Made by a program: the position numbers and the translations under genes
NCBI GenBank assembly: GCA_937916135.1
Contig: CALFTQ010000076.1
Coordinates: 1-23,738 of the forward strand
Source: an uncultured Verrucomicrobiales bacterium
GTDB lineage: Bacteria > Verrucomicrobiota > Verrucomicrobiia > Verrucomicrobiales > Akkermansiaceae
Reading direction: 5' to 3'
DNA: 23,738 bases
Notes under the pieces: generated by a model
The model's input: only the letters and a program-made list of their open reading frames with translations
Database searches by the model: none
Told to the model about the DNA's origin: nothing
In this document: positions 1 to 7,877 of the stretch, in pieces
How the letters are laid out: each line of letters starts with the position of its first letter
How positions within the stretch are numbered: the first letter of the stretch is position 1

Positions 1-633
1 TCCGGCAAATCCACGCTTTCCAAGGTGCTCTGCGGTCATCCTGATTACGAGGTGACTGCCGGCAGCGCCGAGATGGACGGGCAGGATCTCCTCGCCATGA
101 GCGTGGATGAACGCAGCCGCGCCGGACTCTTCCTGGCCTTCCAGTACCCGGTGGAGGTGCCGGGCGTGACCAATGCCAACTTCATGCGAGCCGCGCTGAA
201 GGCCCGCCTGCCCGAAGGCGAGGAAGTGGATGCCGTCTCCTTCTACAAAGAGCTGCGCGGCAAGATGAAGCAGCTGGGCATGGACCCGAAGTTCACTGCC
301 CGCGCGGTGAACGAAGGTTTCTCCGGCGGTGAAAAGAAGCGCAACGACATTCTGCAGATGATGATGCTCAACCCCAGCTATGCCATTCTGGACGAAACGG
401 ACAGCGGGCTGGATGTGGATGCCCTGCGCATTGTCTCCGAGGGCGTGAACGCCATGCGTGCACCCTTCCGCAGCTTCCTGGTCATCACCCACTACAAACG
501 CCTGCTGGACTATATCCGCCCGGATGTGGTGCACGTTCTCTACCAGGGGAAGATTGTGCGCACCGCCGGCTTCGAGATGGTGGATTACATTGAGCAGCAC
601 GGCTTCGATTTCCTGAAAACCAGCGAGGAGTGA
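1..633 (+). CDS. sufC: SufC, Fe-S cluster assembly ATPase (5' partial)
   Basis: ABC-type ATPase of the SUF iron-sulfur scaffold, which in known systems binds SufB and SufD and drives conformational change during cluster assembly in the cytosol. The window opens inside the Walker A loop: the first codons read SGKSTLSK. The SufC-typical signature FSGGEKKR lies near 322-345, and the Walker B stretch LDETDSGLD (about 388-414) is the form characteristic of SufC rather than of transporters. A switch-region His is in VITHYKR. About 210 codons are visible of a family size near 250, so roughly 40 N-terminal residues are missing. The TGA stop overlaps the sufB ATG by one base (TGATG), implying translational coupling. 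Confidence 0.96.
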   Translation, partial: SGKSTLSKVLCGHPDYEVTAGSAEMDGQDLLAMSVDERSRAGLFLAFQYPVEVPGVTNANFMRAALKARLPEGEEVDAVSFYKELRGKMKQLGMDPKFTARAVNEGFSGGEKKRNDILQMMMLNPSYAILDETDSGLDVDALRIVSEGVNAMRAPFRSFLVITHYKRLLDYIRPDVVHVLYQGKIVRTAGFEMVDYIEQHGFDFLKTSEE

Positions 634-2033
634 TGGACGAGACACCGTTCCAGATGGATACGCGCGGTGCGTTCTCCATGCCGGAGAACCACAAGTACGA
701 TGCCGGCTATGGCCTCACCGAAGAGACCATCGACTACATCTGCGATGCCAAGGGCGAACCGGACTGGCTGCGCCAGTTCCGCAAGGACGCGCTCAAGAAG
801 TTCAACGAAATGCCCATGCCCTACCACTGGGCGCCGGAGGGAATCCGGAATGTGGATTTTGAGAACTTCCGCTACTATCTCTCGCACGGCGCCACCCCCA
901 GCCGCAATTGGGACGAAGTGCCGGAGGACATGAAGCGCACCTTCGAGAGGCTCGGCGTGCCGGAGCAGGAGCGTGCCTTCCTGGCCGGTGTGGATGCGCA
1001 GTACGACTCCGAAACCGCCTACACGAACATGCGCGAGGAGCTGCAGAAGCAGGGCGTCATCTTCGTGAACTCCACCGAGGGGCTCAAGGAATACGAACAC
1101 ATCTTCCGTCCCTGGTTCGGCAAGGTCATCCCCGTGGGCGATAACAAGTTCTCCGCCCTGAACCACGCGGCCTTCTCCGGCGGTTCCTTCATCTACGTGC
1201 CCAAAGGCGTGAAGCTCGCCCAGCCGCTGCAGGCATACTTCCGCATCAATTCCGAAAGCATGGGGCAGTTCGAGCGCACCCTCATCATTGCCGATGAAGG
1301 CGCCGAGCTCATGTACATGGAGGGCTGCACCGCCCCGCAGTACGATAGCGCCACCCTGCACTCCGGCGTGGTGGAGCTCGTAGCCCTCAAAGGAGCTAAA
1401 ATCCAGTATGTAACCGTGCAGAACTGGTCCACCAATGTGTACAACCTGGTGATTCAGCGCGGCCTGGCCATGGAGGATGCCGAAATCCGCTGGATTGACT
1501 GCAACCTGGGCTCCGGGCTCACCATGAAGTACCCCGCCGTGGTGCTGCAGGGGCGCCGCGCCCGTGGCGAGGTGGTCAGCATCTCCCTGGCGCACTCCGG
1601 CCAGCTGCAGGACACCGGTGCGCGCATGATTCACGCCGCCCCGGAAACCACCTCCAACATCGTGGCCAAGTCCATCTCCATCGGCGAGGGACGCGCCAGC
1701 TACCGCGGCGAGGTGAAGGTGCTCAAAGGCATGAAGGGCTGCAAGAACAACACCGAATGCGATGCCCTGCTCATCAACCCCATCAGCCGCACCGATACCT
1801 ATCCCGCCATCACGGTGAATGGCAACGCCAGCGCCGTGCAGCACGAGGCCTCCGTCTCCCAGGTGGACGAGGAGATGCTCTTCTACCTGCAGCAGCGCGG
1901 CCTCACCCGCGCCCAGGCTATGAGTCTGGCAGTGAATGGATTTATCAACGACCTGGTGAAGGAATTCCCCATGGAATACTCCGTGGAGCTCCGCCGCCTG
2001 ATTGACCTGGAGATGGAGGACTCCATCGGCTAA
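633..2033 (+). CDS. sufB: SufB, Fe-S scaffold subunit
   Basis: SufB is the core scaffold subunit on which the Fe-S cluster is built within SufBC2D. The 466-residue product has the usual SufB length. The conserved right-handed beta-helix core includes FIYVPKGVKL and a C-terminal HEASVSQVDEE motif followed by the LTRAQAMSL helix that contacts SufC. Cys376, in the context NNTECDALL, aligns with the Cys of E. coli SufB (C405) implicated in sulfur acceptance. The ATG at 633 is chosen because it overlaps the sufC stop. A GTG at 630 is in frame but less likely. A GAGGAG at 625-630 sits too close to act as a standard ribosome-binding site, consistent with coupling to sufC. Confidence 0.95.
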   Translation: MDETPFQMDTRGAFSMPENHKYDAGYGLTEETIDYICDAKGEPDWLRQFRKDALKKFNEMPMPYHWAPEGIRNVDFENFRYYLSHGATPSRNWDEVPEDMKRTFERLGVPEQERAFLAGVDAQYDSETAYTNMREELQKQGVIFVNSTEGLKEYEHIFRPWFGKVIPVGDNKFSALNHAAFSGGSFIYVPKGVKLAQPLQAYFRINSESMGQFERTLIIADEGAELMYMEGCTAPQYDSATLHSGVVELVALKGAKIQYVTVQNWSTNVYNLVIQRGLAMEDAEIRWIDCNLGSGLTMKYPAVVLQGRRARGEVVSISLAHSGQLQDTGARMIHAAPETTSNIVAKSISIGEGRASYRGEVKVLKGMKGCKNNTECDALLINPISRTDTYPAITVNGNASAVQHEASVSQVDEEMLFYLQQRGLTRAQAMSLAVNGFINDLVKEFPMEYSVELRRLIDLEMEDSIG

Positions 2034-2054
2034 CCCCCCAGCGACTTCACCACT

Positions 2055-3173
2055 ATGGATTTTCCCCAGAACATGAGCATGGAAGAAGCCTTCGCCCTGG
2101 CAGAAGCCGAGGCCAGACTGAACGCCGCCCTCCAGGAAAGCAAGGAGCGTTTCGACAAAGCAGAAATGCCGAACCGCCTGAACGAAGACTGGCGCTTCGG
2201 CCGCCCGCATGTGTATGCCAAGGAATGGGCCGCCCGTTTCAAGGATGGCGAAAACTGCTTTGAACACGTGGGATTCGACAACAGCGGCGAGCACATCACG
2301 CGTCTGACCGCAGATGATGAAGACCTGCGCCAGACCGAGATGCTCATGCCCACCATCGGGTCCGATGCCCAGCTCGCCCTGCACCTCAAGCGTTTTGGCG
2401 ATGGGCATGTCCTCTACATCGAGGAAGATACGAAAGAGCCCGTCTGTCTGGGCTATGGTACCCGCTGGGCAGCCTCTCCCTCCACCTTCATCATGGTTGC
2501 ACCCGGAGTCAAAGCCGAGGTGGCTATCACCTATGCCTGCCTGGAAATAGGCTATATCTTTGCAACCTGCAACATTCAGGTGGCAGAGGGCGCCGAGCTC
2601 AAAGTTCGCGTGAACGCCTGGGGTGATGGCGCAGATGGCCGCTGCATGCTCATCACCAACATCCAGAACATGGGTGGCAAGGTCGCTCACCTCACCGGCT
2701 ATCAGGGTCTGCGCTGGGTTCGCGAGGAAACCGTGGCAGAGACCTACGCCCCCGGTTCGGAGACTAAGCTTTTCTCTGCTAACAAACTGGATGGCTCAGC
2801 CGTGCTTGACCAGCACACAAAGCAGATTCACCACGCAGGCGGTGCCACCAGCGACCTGCTCTACAAGAATGTGCTGGATGACAATGCCACCGCCACCTTT
2901 GCCGGCAATATCTACGTGGCCCCCGGTGCGCACAATACGGATGCCTACCAGAGCAACCGCAACCTCATGCTCAGCGAGGATGCCACCGTCAACTCCCTGC
3001 CCGGCCTCGAAATCCTGGCAGACAAGGTGCGCTGCTCCCACGGCAGCGCCTCCGGCCCCATGGACGAGGAGCAGCTCTTCTACCTCCTCTCACGCGGTAT
3101 CCCGGGATACCAGGCGCACCAGCTCATCGCAGAAGGGTTCCTGAACGAAACGTTCGACAAATTCAGTCGTTGA
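2055..3173 (+). CDS. sufD: SufD, Fe-S scaffold subunit
   Basis: SufD is the paralogue of SufB that completes the SufBC2D complex. The 372-residue product shows the SufB/SufD C-terminal pattern: NTDAYQSNRNLML, then CSHGSASGPMDEEQLFYL. His329 in CSHG matches the His of E. coli SufD (H360) implicated in cluster formation. The protein is shorter than many SufD (about 400-430), mainly at the N-terminus. It follows sufB after 21 nt with no convincing Shine-Dalgarno; ATG 2073 (MSMEE) is an alternative start. No cysteine desulfurase (SufS) or SufE/SufU follows here, because the next gene is convergent; they would have to be upstream or elsewhere. Confidence 0.93.
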   Translation: MDFPQNMSMEEAFALAEAEARLNAALQESKERFDKAEMPNRLNEDWRFGRPHVYAKEWAARFKDGENCFEHVGFDNSGEHITRLTADDEDLRQTEMLMPTIGSDAQLALHLKRFGDGHVLYIEEDTKEPVCLGYGTRWAASPSTFIMVAPGVKAEVAITYACLEIGYIFATCNIQVAEGAELKVRVNAWGDGADGRCMLITNIQNMGGKVAHLTGYQGLRWVREETVAETYAPGSETKLFSANKLDGSAVLDQHTKQIHHAGGATSDLLYKNVLDDNATATFAGNIYVAPGAHNTDAYQSNRNLMLSEDATVNSLPGLEILADKVRCSHGSASGPMDEEQLFYLLSRGIPGYQAHQLIAEGFLNETFDKFSR

Positions 3174-3183
3174 CCGATTCTGA

Positions 3184-3242
3184 CTGCGTTTCAGATATCA
3201 CCCAGAAACGCAGCGGGCGGCGCCGCACCCGGCACCGCCCGC
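3184..3242. terminator. Double hairpin between convergent sufD and pilT
   Basis: Two adjacent inverted repeats fill the gap between the convergent genes. The first is a 9-bp stem 3184-3192/3205-3213. The second is GC-rich, 3213-3224/3231-3242, with one mismatch and a 6-nt loop. Neither strand has a clear T-run after the hairpins, so this may be a bidirectional transcript end or 3' stabiliser rather than a textbook intrinsic terminator. Confidence 0.55.
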
Positions 3243-3263
3243 TGAATGAAATGCAGATCCGGC

Positions 3264-4355
3264 TTATGCCCCGCCGGCGTTGGCCATGTTCTGGAGCTCC
3301 TTGGGCAGGAAATTCTTGAAGCGGGCCTTGTCAATAGCCTTCATGTAAGCTTCCTCTGCAGAAACAAGCCCCTGCTGCAGTTTCTGCCAGATCGCGTCGT
3401 CCATGAACTGCATGCCCATCCCCTTACCACCGGTGATAACGTCGGCAAGCTTCTGGGTAGCGCCTTCGCGGATAATAGCGCTCACAGCGGGAGTGGCAAA
3501 GAGGATTTCGTTCACTGCCACACGACCGGGCTTGTCGCAACGCTTCATGAGCAGCTGGGCCACCACACCGCGAAGCGAGCCAGCCAGCATGGTGCGGGCC
3601 TGGGACTGCTGCTCGGCCGGGAACACGTCGATGATACGGTCCACCGTCTTGCGGGCATTATTGGTGTGCAGCGTACCGAACACGAGCAGACCGGTCTCGG
3701 CAGCCGTGAGGGCCAGGGAGATGGTCTCGAGGTCGCGCATCTCACCCACCAGCACAATGTCGGCATCCTCGCGCAGAGAGGCGCGCAGCCCATCGGCAAA
3801 GGTCGGGCAGTTGTTCGGCACTTCTCGCTGGGTGATGATGCTCTTCTTGCTGGGGTGCACGAACTCGATGGGTTCCTCAACCGTGATGATGTGGCGGGCG
3901 AAGTTCGTGTTGATGTAGTCGATAAGGGCGGCCAGCGTGGTGGACTTACCAGAACCGGTGGGGCCGGTCACCAGCACCAGGCCGGAGCGCATCTCACCGA
4001 AGCGCTTGATCTGCTCCGGCACATTGAGCTGCTCCAGGGTGAGAATCTTGGTCGGAATGAGACGGAACACGCAGCAATAGCCGCGCTGCTGCTTCATGTA
4101 GTTGCAGCGGAAACGGGACTTCTCATCCATCTCGTAAGCGAAGTCAGCATCGCCGATTTCGCAGTACTCCTTCCACAGCTTGGGCGGGCAGATAGGCTCC
4201 ATGAGCTCCACCATTTCCTCGTGGGTGAGCGGTTCTTCGCGGATGGGAGTCACATCGCCATGCACGCGAATCTTCGGCGGCTCACCTTCCGACAGGTGAA
4301 GGTCAGAACCACCCTGGTCCACCAGGGCCTGGAAAAATACGTCAATCTTGTTCAT
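3264..4355 (-). CDS. pilT: PilT-type type IV pilus retraction ATPase
   Basis: Hexameric secretion-superfamily ATPase that in known systems depolymerises type IV pili at the inner-membrane base. The 363 residues match the PilT family length. The N-terminal PAS-like domain (about 3-100) contains GGSDLHL. The core has Walker A GPTGSGKST (131-139), an Asp box ITVEEPIEF (157-165), Walker B DIVLVGEMRD (199-208), a His box TLHTNNARKTVDR (228-240), and AVSAIIREG (290-298), corresponding to the PilT AIRNLIRE region. It lies 33 nt downstream of a second PilT-like gene on the same strand, probably as one operon. No ribosome-binding site is obvious at the ATG (4353-4355). No pilin or pilus assembly gene is in the window. 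Confidence 0.93.
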   Translation of the reverse strand: MNKIDVFFQALVDQGGSDLHLSEGEPPKIRVHGDVTPIREEPLTHEEMVELMEPICPPKLWKEYCEIGDADFAYEMDEKSRFRCNYMKQQRGYCCVFRLIPTKILTLEQLNVPEQIKRFGEMRSGLVLVTGPTGSGKSTTLAALIDYINTNFARHIITVEEPIEFVHPSKKSIITQREVPNNCPTFADGLRASLREDADIVLVGEMRDLETISLALTAAETGLLVFGTLHTNNARKTVDRIIDVFPAEQQSQARTMLAGSLRGVVAQLLMKRCDKPGRVAVNEILFATPAVSAIIREGATQKLADVITGGKGMGMQFMDDAIWQKLQQGLVSAEEAYMKAIDKARFKNFLPKELQNMANAGGA

Positions 4356-4388
4356 TTCAGGAAAATCGGGCTAAAGGTTCAGTTAAAC

Positions 4389-5858
4389 TCAGGCCTGTGC
4401 AGCGGGCTCGGGGTGTTCTTTCAGGAACTTCTCCATCATCACGCGGTCAGTGGCGCGGCCAAGGCATTCCTCGCCGGCGATGATGCCGTCCAGATACAGC
4501 TGCTGCAGGGAGTCGTCCATGAGGCGCATACCCTGGCTCTTGCCGGTCTGGATGAAACCGGGAATCATGAAGGTCTTGCCTTCGCGGATGGCATTGGCCA
4601 CAGCGGCGTTGTTCACCAGGAGCTCCAGCGCCATCACGCGGCCGGTGCCGTCCTTCCTGGGCACAAGCTGCTGGGAGAAGATACCGCGCAGGGATTCGGA
4701 CACCATCACGCGGATGTGATCCTGCTCCTCCACGGGGAAGGCATCCAGAATACGGTCGATAGTACGGGCCGCGGAACCGGTATGCAGCGTGCCGAGCACC
4801 AGGTGACCGGTCTCAGCAGCGGAGAGCGCCAGGGAGATGGTCTCCAGATTGCGCATTTCACCCACCATGATGACGTCCGGGTCCTCACGCAGGGCACCAC
4901 GCAGGGCGCGACCGAAAGATTCAGTGTGCGTGTGCACCTCGCGCTGGTTCACATGGCAGCCCTTGCATTCGAACACAGTTTCGATGGGGTCTTCCATCGT
5001 GATGATGTGGTCGTGGCGGTCGCTGTTGATGAAATCAATGATGGAGGCCAACGTGGTGGACTTACCGGAACCCACGGAACCGGTCACCAGGATGATACCG
5101 TTCGTGAAGCGGGTCAGCGGCTCCACGTACTCCGTGGGCAGGTTGATTTCCTGCATCGTGAATACGCGGCTGTTGATGATGCGGTAGCAGATATCATACC
5201 CCAGTCGCTGGGACACCACGGAGGTACGGTAACGCCCCAGCTCATTCTGGTAGGCGAAGTCAACATCACCCACTTCCTTGAGCCGGTTCCACTCCTTTTC
5301 CTTCAGGAAGCTGTTCACCAGGGCGAGGGTGTCGTCCTTAGTCAGCACAGGGGCACCTTCCCACATGGGCTGCAGGGTGCCGAAACGGCGCCACGAGGGC
5401 GGATTGGCAGATGGCAGGTGAATATCCGAGCACTTGGCATCAATACCCTGCTTCAGGAAATCATCCACATGCAGAGAAAGAAGAATCAGCAGCGGGCCCT
5501 CGGCCTGGGCGTAGATGTAGGCGTGGTACTTGCCACAGGGACCATCGGCAATGAAATCGACAGCACCCTTCTCTTCCAGTTCGGCTCGGTGCTCCGGGGT
5601 GGTGCAGCTCTCCACCAGCTTGGTTGTGTCCTCGGCGGTAAGCACCCCTGCCGTATCGGCCACGGGAGCATAGGCACCAGCCTGCATCCAGTACGGCTGA
5701 AGCCCCGGCCCCAGGTACATAGTGGGGCTGTAGATGGTTTTACCCAGCTTCAGGTACTCACCAACATTATCATAGATGTAAGTAGAATCACTCATGGCGG
5801 TTACCGCATACTCTACCACTTTTCCCCCGCCGTGGCGAGCACAAATGTTATCATTCAC
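4389..5858 (-). CDS. PilT/PilU-like ATPase with duplicated N-terminal domain
   Basis: A second retraction-type ATPase of 489 residues, over 100 longer than its neighbour. Walker A GSVGSGKST is at 260-268, the Asp box at 286-292, Walker B DVIMVGEMRN at 328-337, the His box TLHTGSAARTIDR at 357-369, and an AIREGK motif near 423-428. Upstream of the normal N-terminal domain (about 131-228, SDIHLPS) there is a second copy at about 30-127. The two share a spaced pattern: FLK/YLK, P-W, VLT-DT-LV, E-L-E-G-VDF and G-Y. The first copy has lost the SDIHL motif. Start 5858 is favoured by AGGTGA seven bases upstream; ATG 5795 (MSDSTYIYD) is the alternative. It probably works with pilT as a PilU-like accessory motor, but this is inferred. 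Confidence 0.88.
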   Translation of the reverse strand: MNDNICARHGGGKVVEYAVTAMSDSTYIYDNVGEYLKLGKTIYSPTMYLGPGLQPYWMQAGAYAPVADTAGVLTAEDTTKLVESCTTPEHRAELEEKGAVDFIADGPCGKYHAYIYAQAEGPLLILLSLHVDDFLKQGIDAKCSDIHLPSANPPSWRRFGTLQPMWEGAPVLTKDDTLALVNSFLKEKEWNRLKEVGDVDFAYQNELGRYRTSVVSQRLGYDICYRIINSRVFTMQEINLPTEYVEPLTRFTNGIILVTGSVGSGKSTTLASIIDFINSDRHDHIITMEDPIETVFECKGCHVNQREVHTHTESFGRALRGALREDPDVIMVGEMRNLETISLALSAAETGHLVLGTLHTGSAARTIDRILDAFPVEEQDHIRVMVSESLRGIFSQQLVPRKDGTGRVMALELLVNNAAVANAIREGKTFMIPGFIQTGKSQGMRLMDDSLQQLYLDGIIAGEECLGRATDRVMMEKFLKEHPEPAAQA

Positions 5859-5865
5859 GCAACTT

Positions 5866-5871
5866 TCACCT
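5866..5871 (-). promoter_or_regulatory. Ribosome-binding site of the PilT-like gene
   Basis: On the minus strand the sequence reads AGGTGA, complementary to the 3' end of 16S rRNA, seven bases before ATG 5858. It supports that start over the in-frame ATG at 5795. Confidence 0.6.
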
Positions 5872-5965
5872 GTGCGGGGGAACTTTGTCGGCGCTCGGAA
5901 CTGAAGGCCCCTGCGTCGATAGCTACAAATTCCGATTTATCAGGCAGAGCCAGCAAAAATATCTC

Positions 5966-5993
5966 TTGAAAAATCAGAGTTGAATGGTATACT
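5966..5993 (+). promoter_or_regulatory. Sigma70-type promoter of the siroheme decarboxylase-like gene
   Basis: TTGAAA (5966-5971), a 16-bp spacer, and TATACT (5988-5993). The -10 box ends 10 bases before ATG 6004, so transcription should begin about 3-5 bases before the start codon: an almost leaderless mRNA. This also excludes the in-frame TTG at 5980. Confidence 0.75.
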
Positions 5994-6003
5994 TTGCGCA
6001 TCA

Positions 6004-7098
6004 ATGGAGCTGACCGAAACAGACCTGCAGATACTGGCTGTGGCAGAAGACCGGCTAAGCGGTTTTCACATGCATCCGTTTGATGAGATTGCAACACGCA
6101 GCGGGGTGCCGGTAGAAACAGTGCTGGAGCGACTTCGCGCATTGCTGGAAAGTGGAGCGGTGAGGCGCATTCGGCAGACGCTGCTTTCGACAAGCCTGGC
6201 AGATGGTGCGCTGGTAGCCTGGCGCGTGCCCGGGGAAAAGCTGGAAGCCGCCTGGGAATGGCTGAAGAAGAACGACCCCTTTACCGGGCATGTGGTACTG
6301 CGCCGCTGCGATAATCCCTGTGCCCCTGGGGCCGATTACCGTCTCTGGACCACGCTGAAAGTCCCCAGCGGCAGCAACACCGTGGAAGGCCACTGCCGGT
6401 TGCTCATGCAGCACATCGGCGCTACAGATTTTGCACCCCTGCCCGTGGTAGGCATGTTTGCACTGGGGGTGGGGCACGTGCGCCGGGCCGGTCTGAAGCC
6501 CGGCGACAAGACTGATGAGCTGCCGGAGATGCAGGTTCCCACCCGTCCGCAGCTGAGCGAGCAGGACTGGCAGGTGCTCATGGCGCTGAAAGAAAGCCTG
6601 GAGCCGCACGAGCTGGCGCGCAGCCCGTGGGAACAGCGGGCCACCAGGCTCGGTATGAGCCACGAGGAGTTCTGCGCCATTGCCACCGACCTGGACAAGC
6701 GCAAGGTCATCGGCCGATTCGCCACTTTCCTGAACCACACCGGAGGCAGCAATAAGCACAGTGGCACCGGAGCCGCAGGGCTCTTCCACTGGGCGGCGCC
6801 TGCCGGCATGGAGGAACGCACCGGCGCCGAATGCGGCCGCCATATCTGCATGACCCACTGTTACTGGCGCAGCGGAGGTGAGATCTTCGGCGGAGCTCAG
6901 ATTATGGGAGTAGTGCACTCAGCCGACTGGGCCGGGGTACTGGCACACAAGGCAGCCATTGATGCGCACCTGGCCTCCTGCGGCATTCCTGTGCTACACA
7001 CCGCTATTTTCCGCAGCGAAAAGGCCGCCATCAATCCCAGTGAGATTGACCCGGTATGCTACCGGCACTGGCTAAAGCAGTTCGGGAAAGGACACTGA
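6004..7098 (+). CDS. Fused two-domain siroheme decarboxylase-like protein (AhbA/AhbB, NirDL type)
   Basis: A 364-residue protein with two tandem Lrp/AsnC-like halves, each a winged helix followed by a ligand-binding fold. The first half (about 1-160) contains VRRIRQTL, GALVAWRVP and LRRCDNPCAPGADYRLW. The second (about 184-340) contains IGRFATFLNH and MTHCYWRS-GG, resembling the IRRFGA...H and VSHCY motifs of the AhbA/AhbB and NirD/L/G/H family. In that family the paired subunits remove acetate side-chain carboxyls from siroheme on the way to heme or heme d1. Here both are in one chain. The second half keeps His245 and His285-Tyr287; the first has no equivalent histidines, suggesting one catalytic and one structural half. 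Often auto-annotated as an Lrp/AsnC regulator. No other heme gene is nearby. Confidence 0.72.
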   Translation: MELTETDLQILAVAEDRLSGFHMHPFDEIATRSGVPVETVLERLRALLESGAVRRIRQTLLSTSLADGALVAWRVPGEKLEAAWEWLKKNDPFTGHVVLRRCDNPCAPGADYRLWTTLKVPSGSNTVEGHCRLLMQHIGATDFAPLPVVGMFALGVGHVRRAGLKPGDKTDELPEMQVPTRPQLSEQDWQVLMALKESLEPHELARSPWEQRATRLGMSHEEFCAIATDLDKRKVIGRFATFLNHTGGSNKHSGTGAAGLFHWAAPAGMEERTGAECGRHICMTHCYWRSGGEIFGGAQIMGVVHSADWAGVLAHKAAIDAHLASCGIPVLHTAIFRSEKAAINPSEIDPVCYRHWLKQFGKGH

Positions 7099-7761
7099 TT
7101 ACCAACGCAACCTGCTTGCCATGTACAGGGCAAGCAGGGCAAAAACCACCACAACAGCCCAGCGGAAGAAGCGTGCATTCCGGCGTGAACAAGTACGCAG
7201 AACACCCAGCGGAAACAAATAGGTCAGAACAACGGTCATGCGGCATACCACGCCGAACAACATACAAAGCTGTCCTGCCCAATGCAAAAAAAGCAGCATT
7301 CCCGCCGAAGCACTCTCATTCAGGGTTCCATCGGCATTTGACGCAACGGCGCAGAAAAGCATATCTACCGCAGGCTTCAGAACATCCAGAGCCACAGGTA
7401 GCATCAGCAGCCAGGGATAAAAGAACACTCGGAACCCCAATGCATGCAAACGCCGCACGCCCACTATCAGGAGAAGCCAGTTTATAAGCAGAACTGCAGG
7501 CAAAACTACGACAGACTGAATGAAATCCCGCAAATACCCCAGCCAGTTCAGCTCTCCGTAGTCAAGGCGCTCCACATTGCAAAACTGATTCATCATGGTG
7601 TAGAGCTGCGCATCCAGCCACCAGCGGATGAATAATTGGTAGATAACGACAAGCGCCGCCACCACCAGCAACACAGCCCACCACTCGTGGCGGGAAGCCG
7701 TACCATGATGTCCCTGGCGCAGCCAATCCACGGCTCTTTTCATCTGTGTCTTAACACTCAT
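7099..7761 (-). CDS. DUF805-like integral membrane protein
   Basis: 220-residue, Trp-rich polytopic membrane protein. DUF805-like marks are GTASRHEWW (20-28) just before the first membrane segment, and RRLHALG (103-109) after the second. Hydrophobic segments lie near 27-46, 79-101, 111-137, 153-188 and 200-215. Members of this family are small inner-membrane proteins of unknown function. The stop codon abuts the stop of the convergent gene with no spacer (7098/7099). Start 7761 is chosen; ATG 7743 (MKRAVDWL) is in frame. A weak -10-like TAGATT lies 9 bases before ATG 7761, without a good -35. Confidence 0.7.
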   Translation of the reverse strand: MSVKTQMKRAVDWLRQGHHGTASRHEWWAVLLVVAALVVIYQLFIRWWLDAQLYTMMNQFCNVERLDYGELNWLGYLRDFIQSVVVLPAVLLINWLLLIVGVRRLHALGFRVFFYPWLLMLPVALDVLKPAVDMLFCAVASNADGTLNESASAGMLLFLHWAGQLCMLFGVVCRMTVVLTYLFPLGVLRTCSRRNARFFRWAVVVVFALLALYMASRLRW

Positions 7762-7819
7762 ACCGTGAGCAATCTAGCAGATTCCAAAGTGCAATGCGAG
7801 CATAAAATAATCAGATATT

Positions 7820-7860
7820 AAAAAATACCCTGTCTGAATATTCCAGACAGGGTATTTTTT
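7820..7860 (-). terminator. Intrinsic terminator of the efflux operon
   Basis: Perfect 17-bp stem, 7820-7836 with 7844-7860, and a 7-nt loop. Its A/T ends give a T-run on either strand. It lies 17 bases after the stop codon of the RND pump gene, so it ends the minus-strand operon; the symmetry would also stop plus-strand readthrough. Confidence 0.93.
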
Positions 7861-7877
7861 ATCTTTAGAAAACAGAA

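Noticed and set aside
585..2690. A 701-codon open frame antisense to sufB/sufD
   Set aside because: It is His/Gly/Ala/Val-rich with no recognisable domain, and lies fully opposite confident suf genes; a codon-bias shadow.
3246..5969. A 907-codon open frame on the plus strand opposite the two PilT genes
   Set aside because: The minus-strand proteins carry every ATPase motif; the opposite frame is low-complexity (His/Leu/Gly/Gln-rich) and is a by-product of GC-rich codon bias.
5855..6193. 112-codon minus-strand frame spanning the divergent promoter region before 6004
   Set aside because: It overlaps the strong plus-strand promoter and the start of the siroheme decarboxylase-like gene, and has no coherent domain.
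6004..7098. Reading the two-domain protein as an Lrp/AsnC transcription regulator
   Set aside because: It has Lrp-like folds, but the THCYWR and LNH motifs and the paired halves fit the siroheme decarboxylase family better; regulation is kept only as an alternative.
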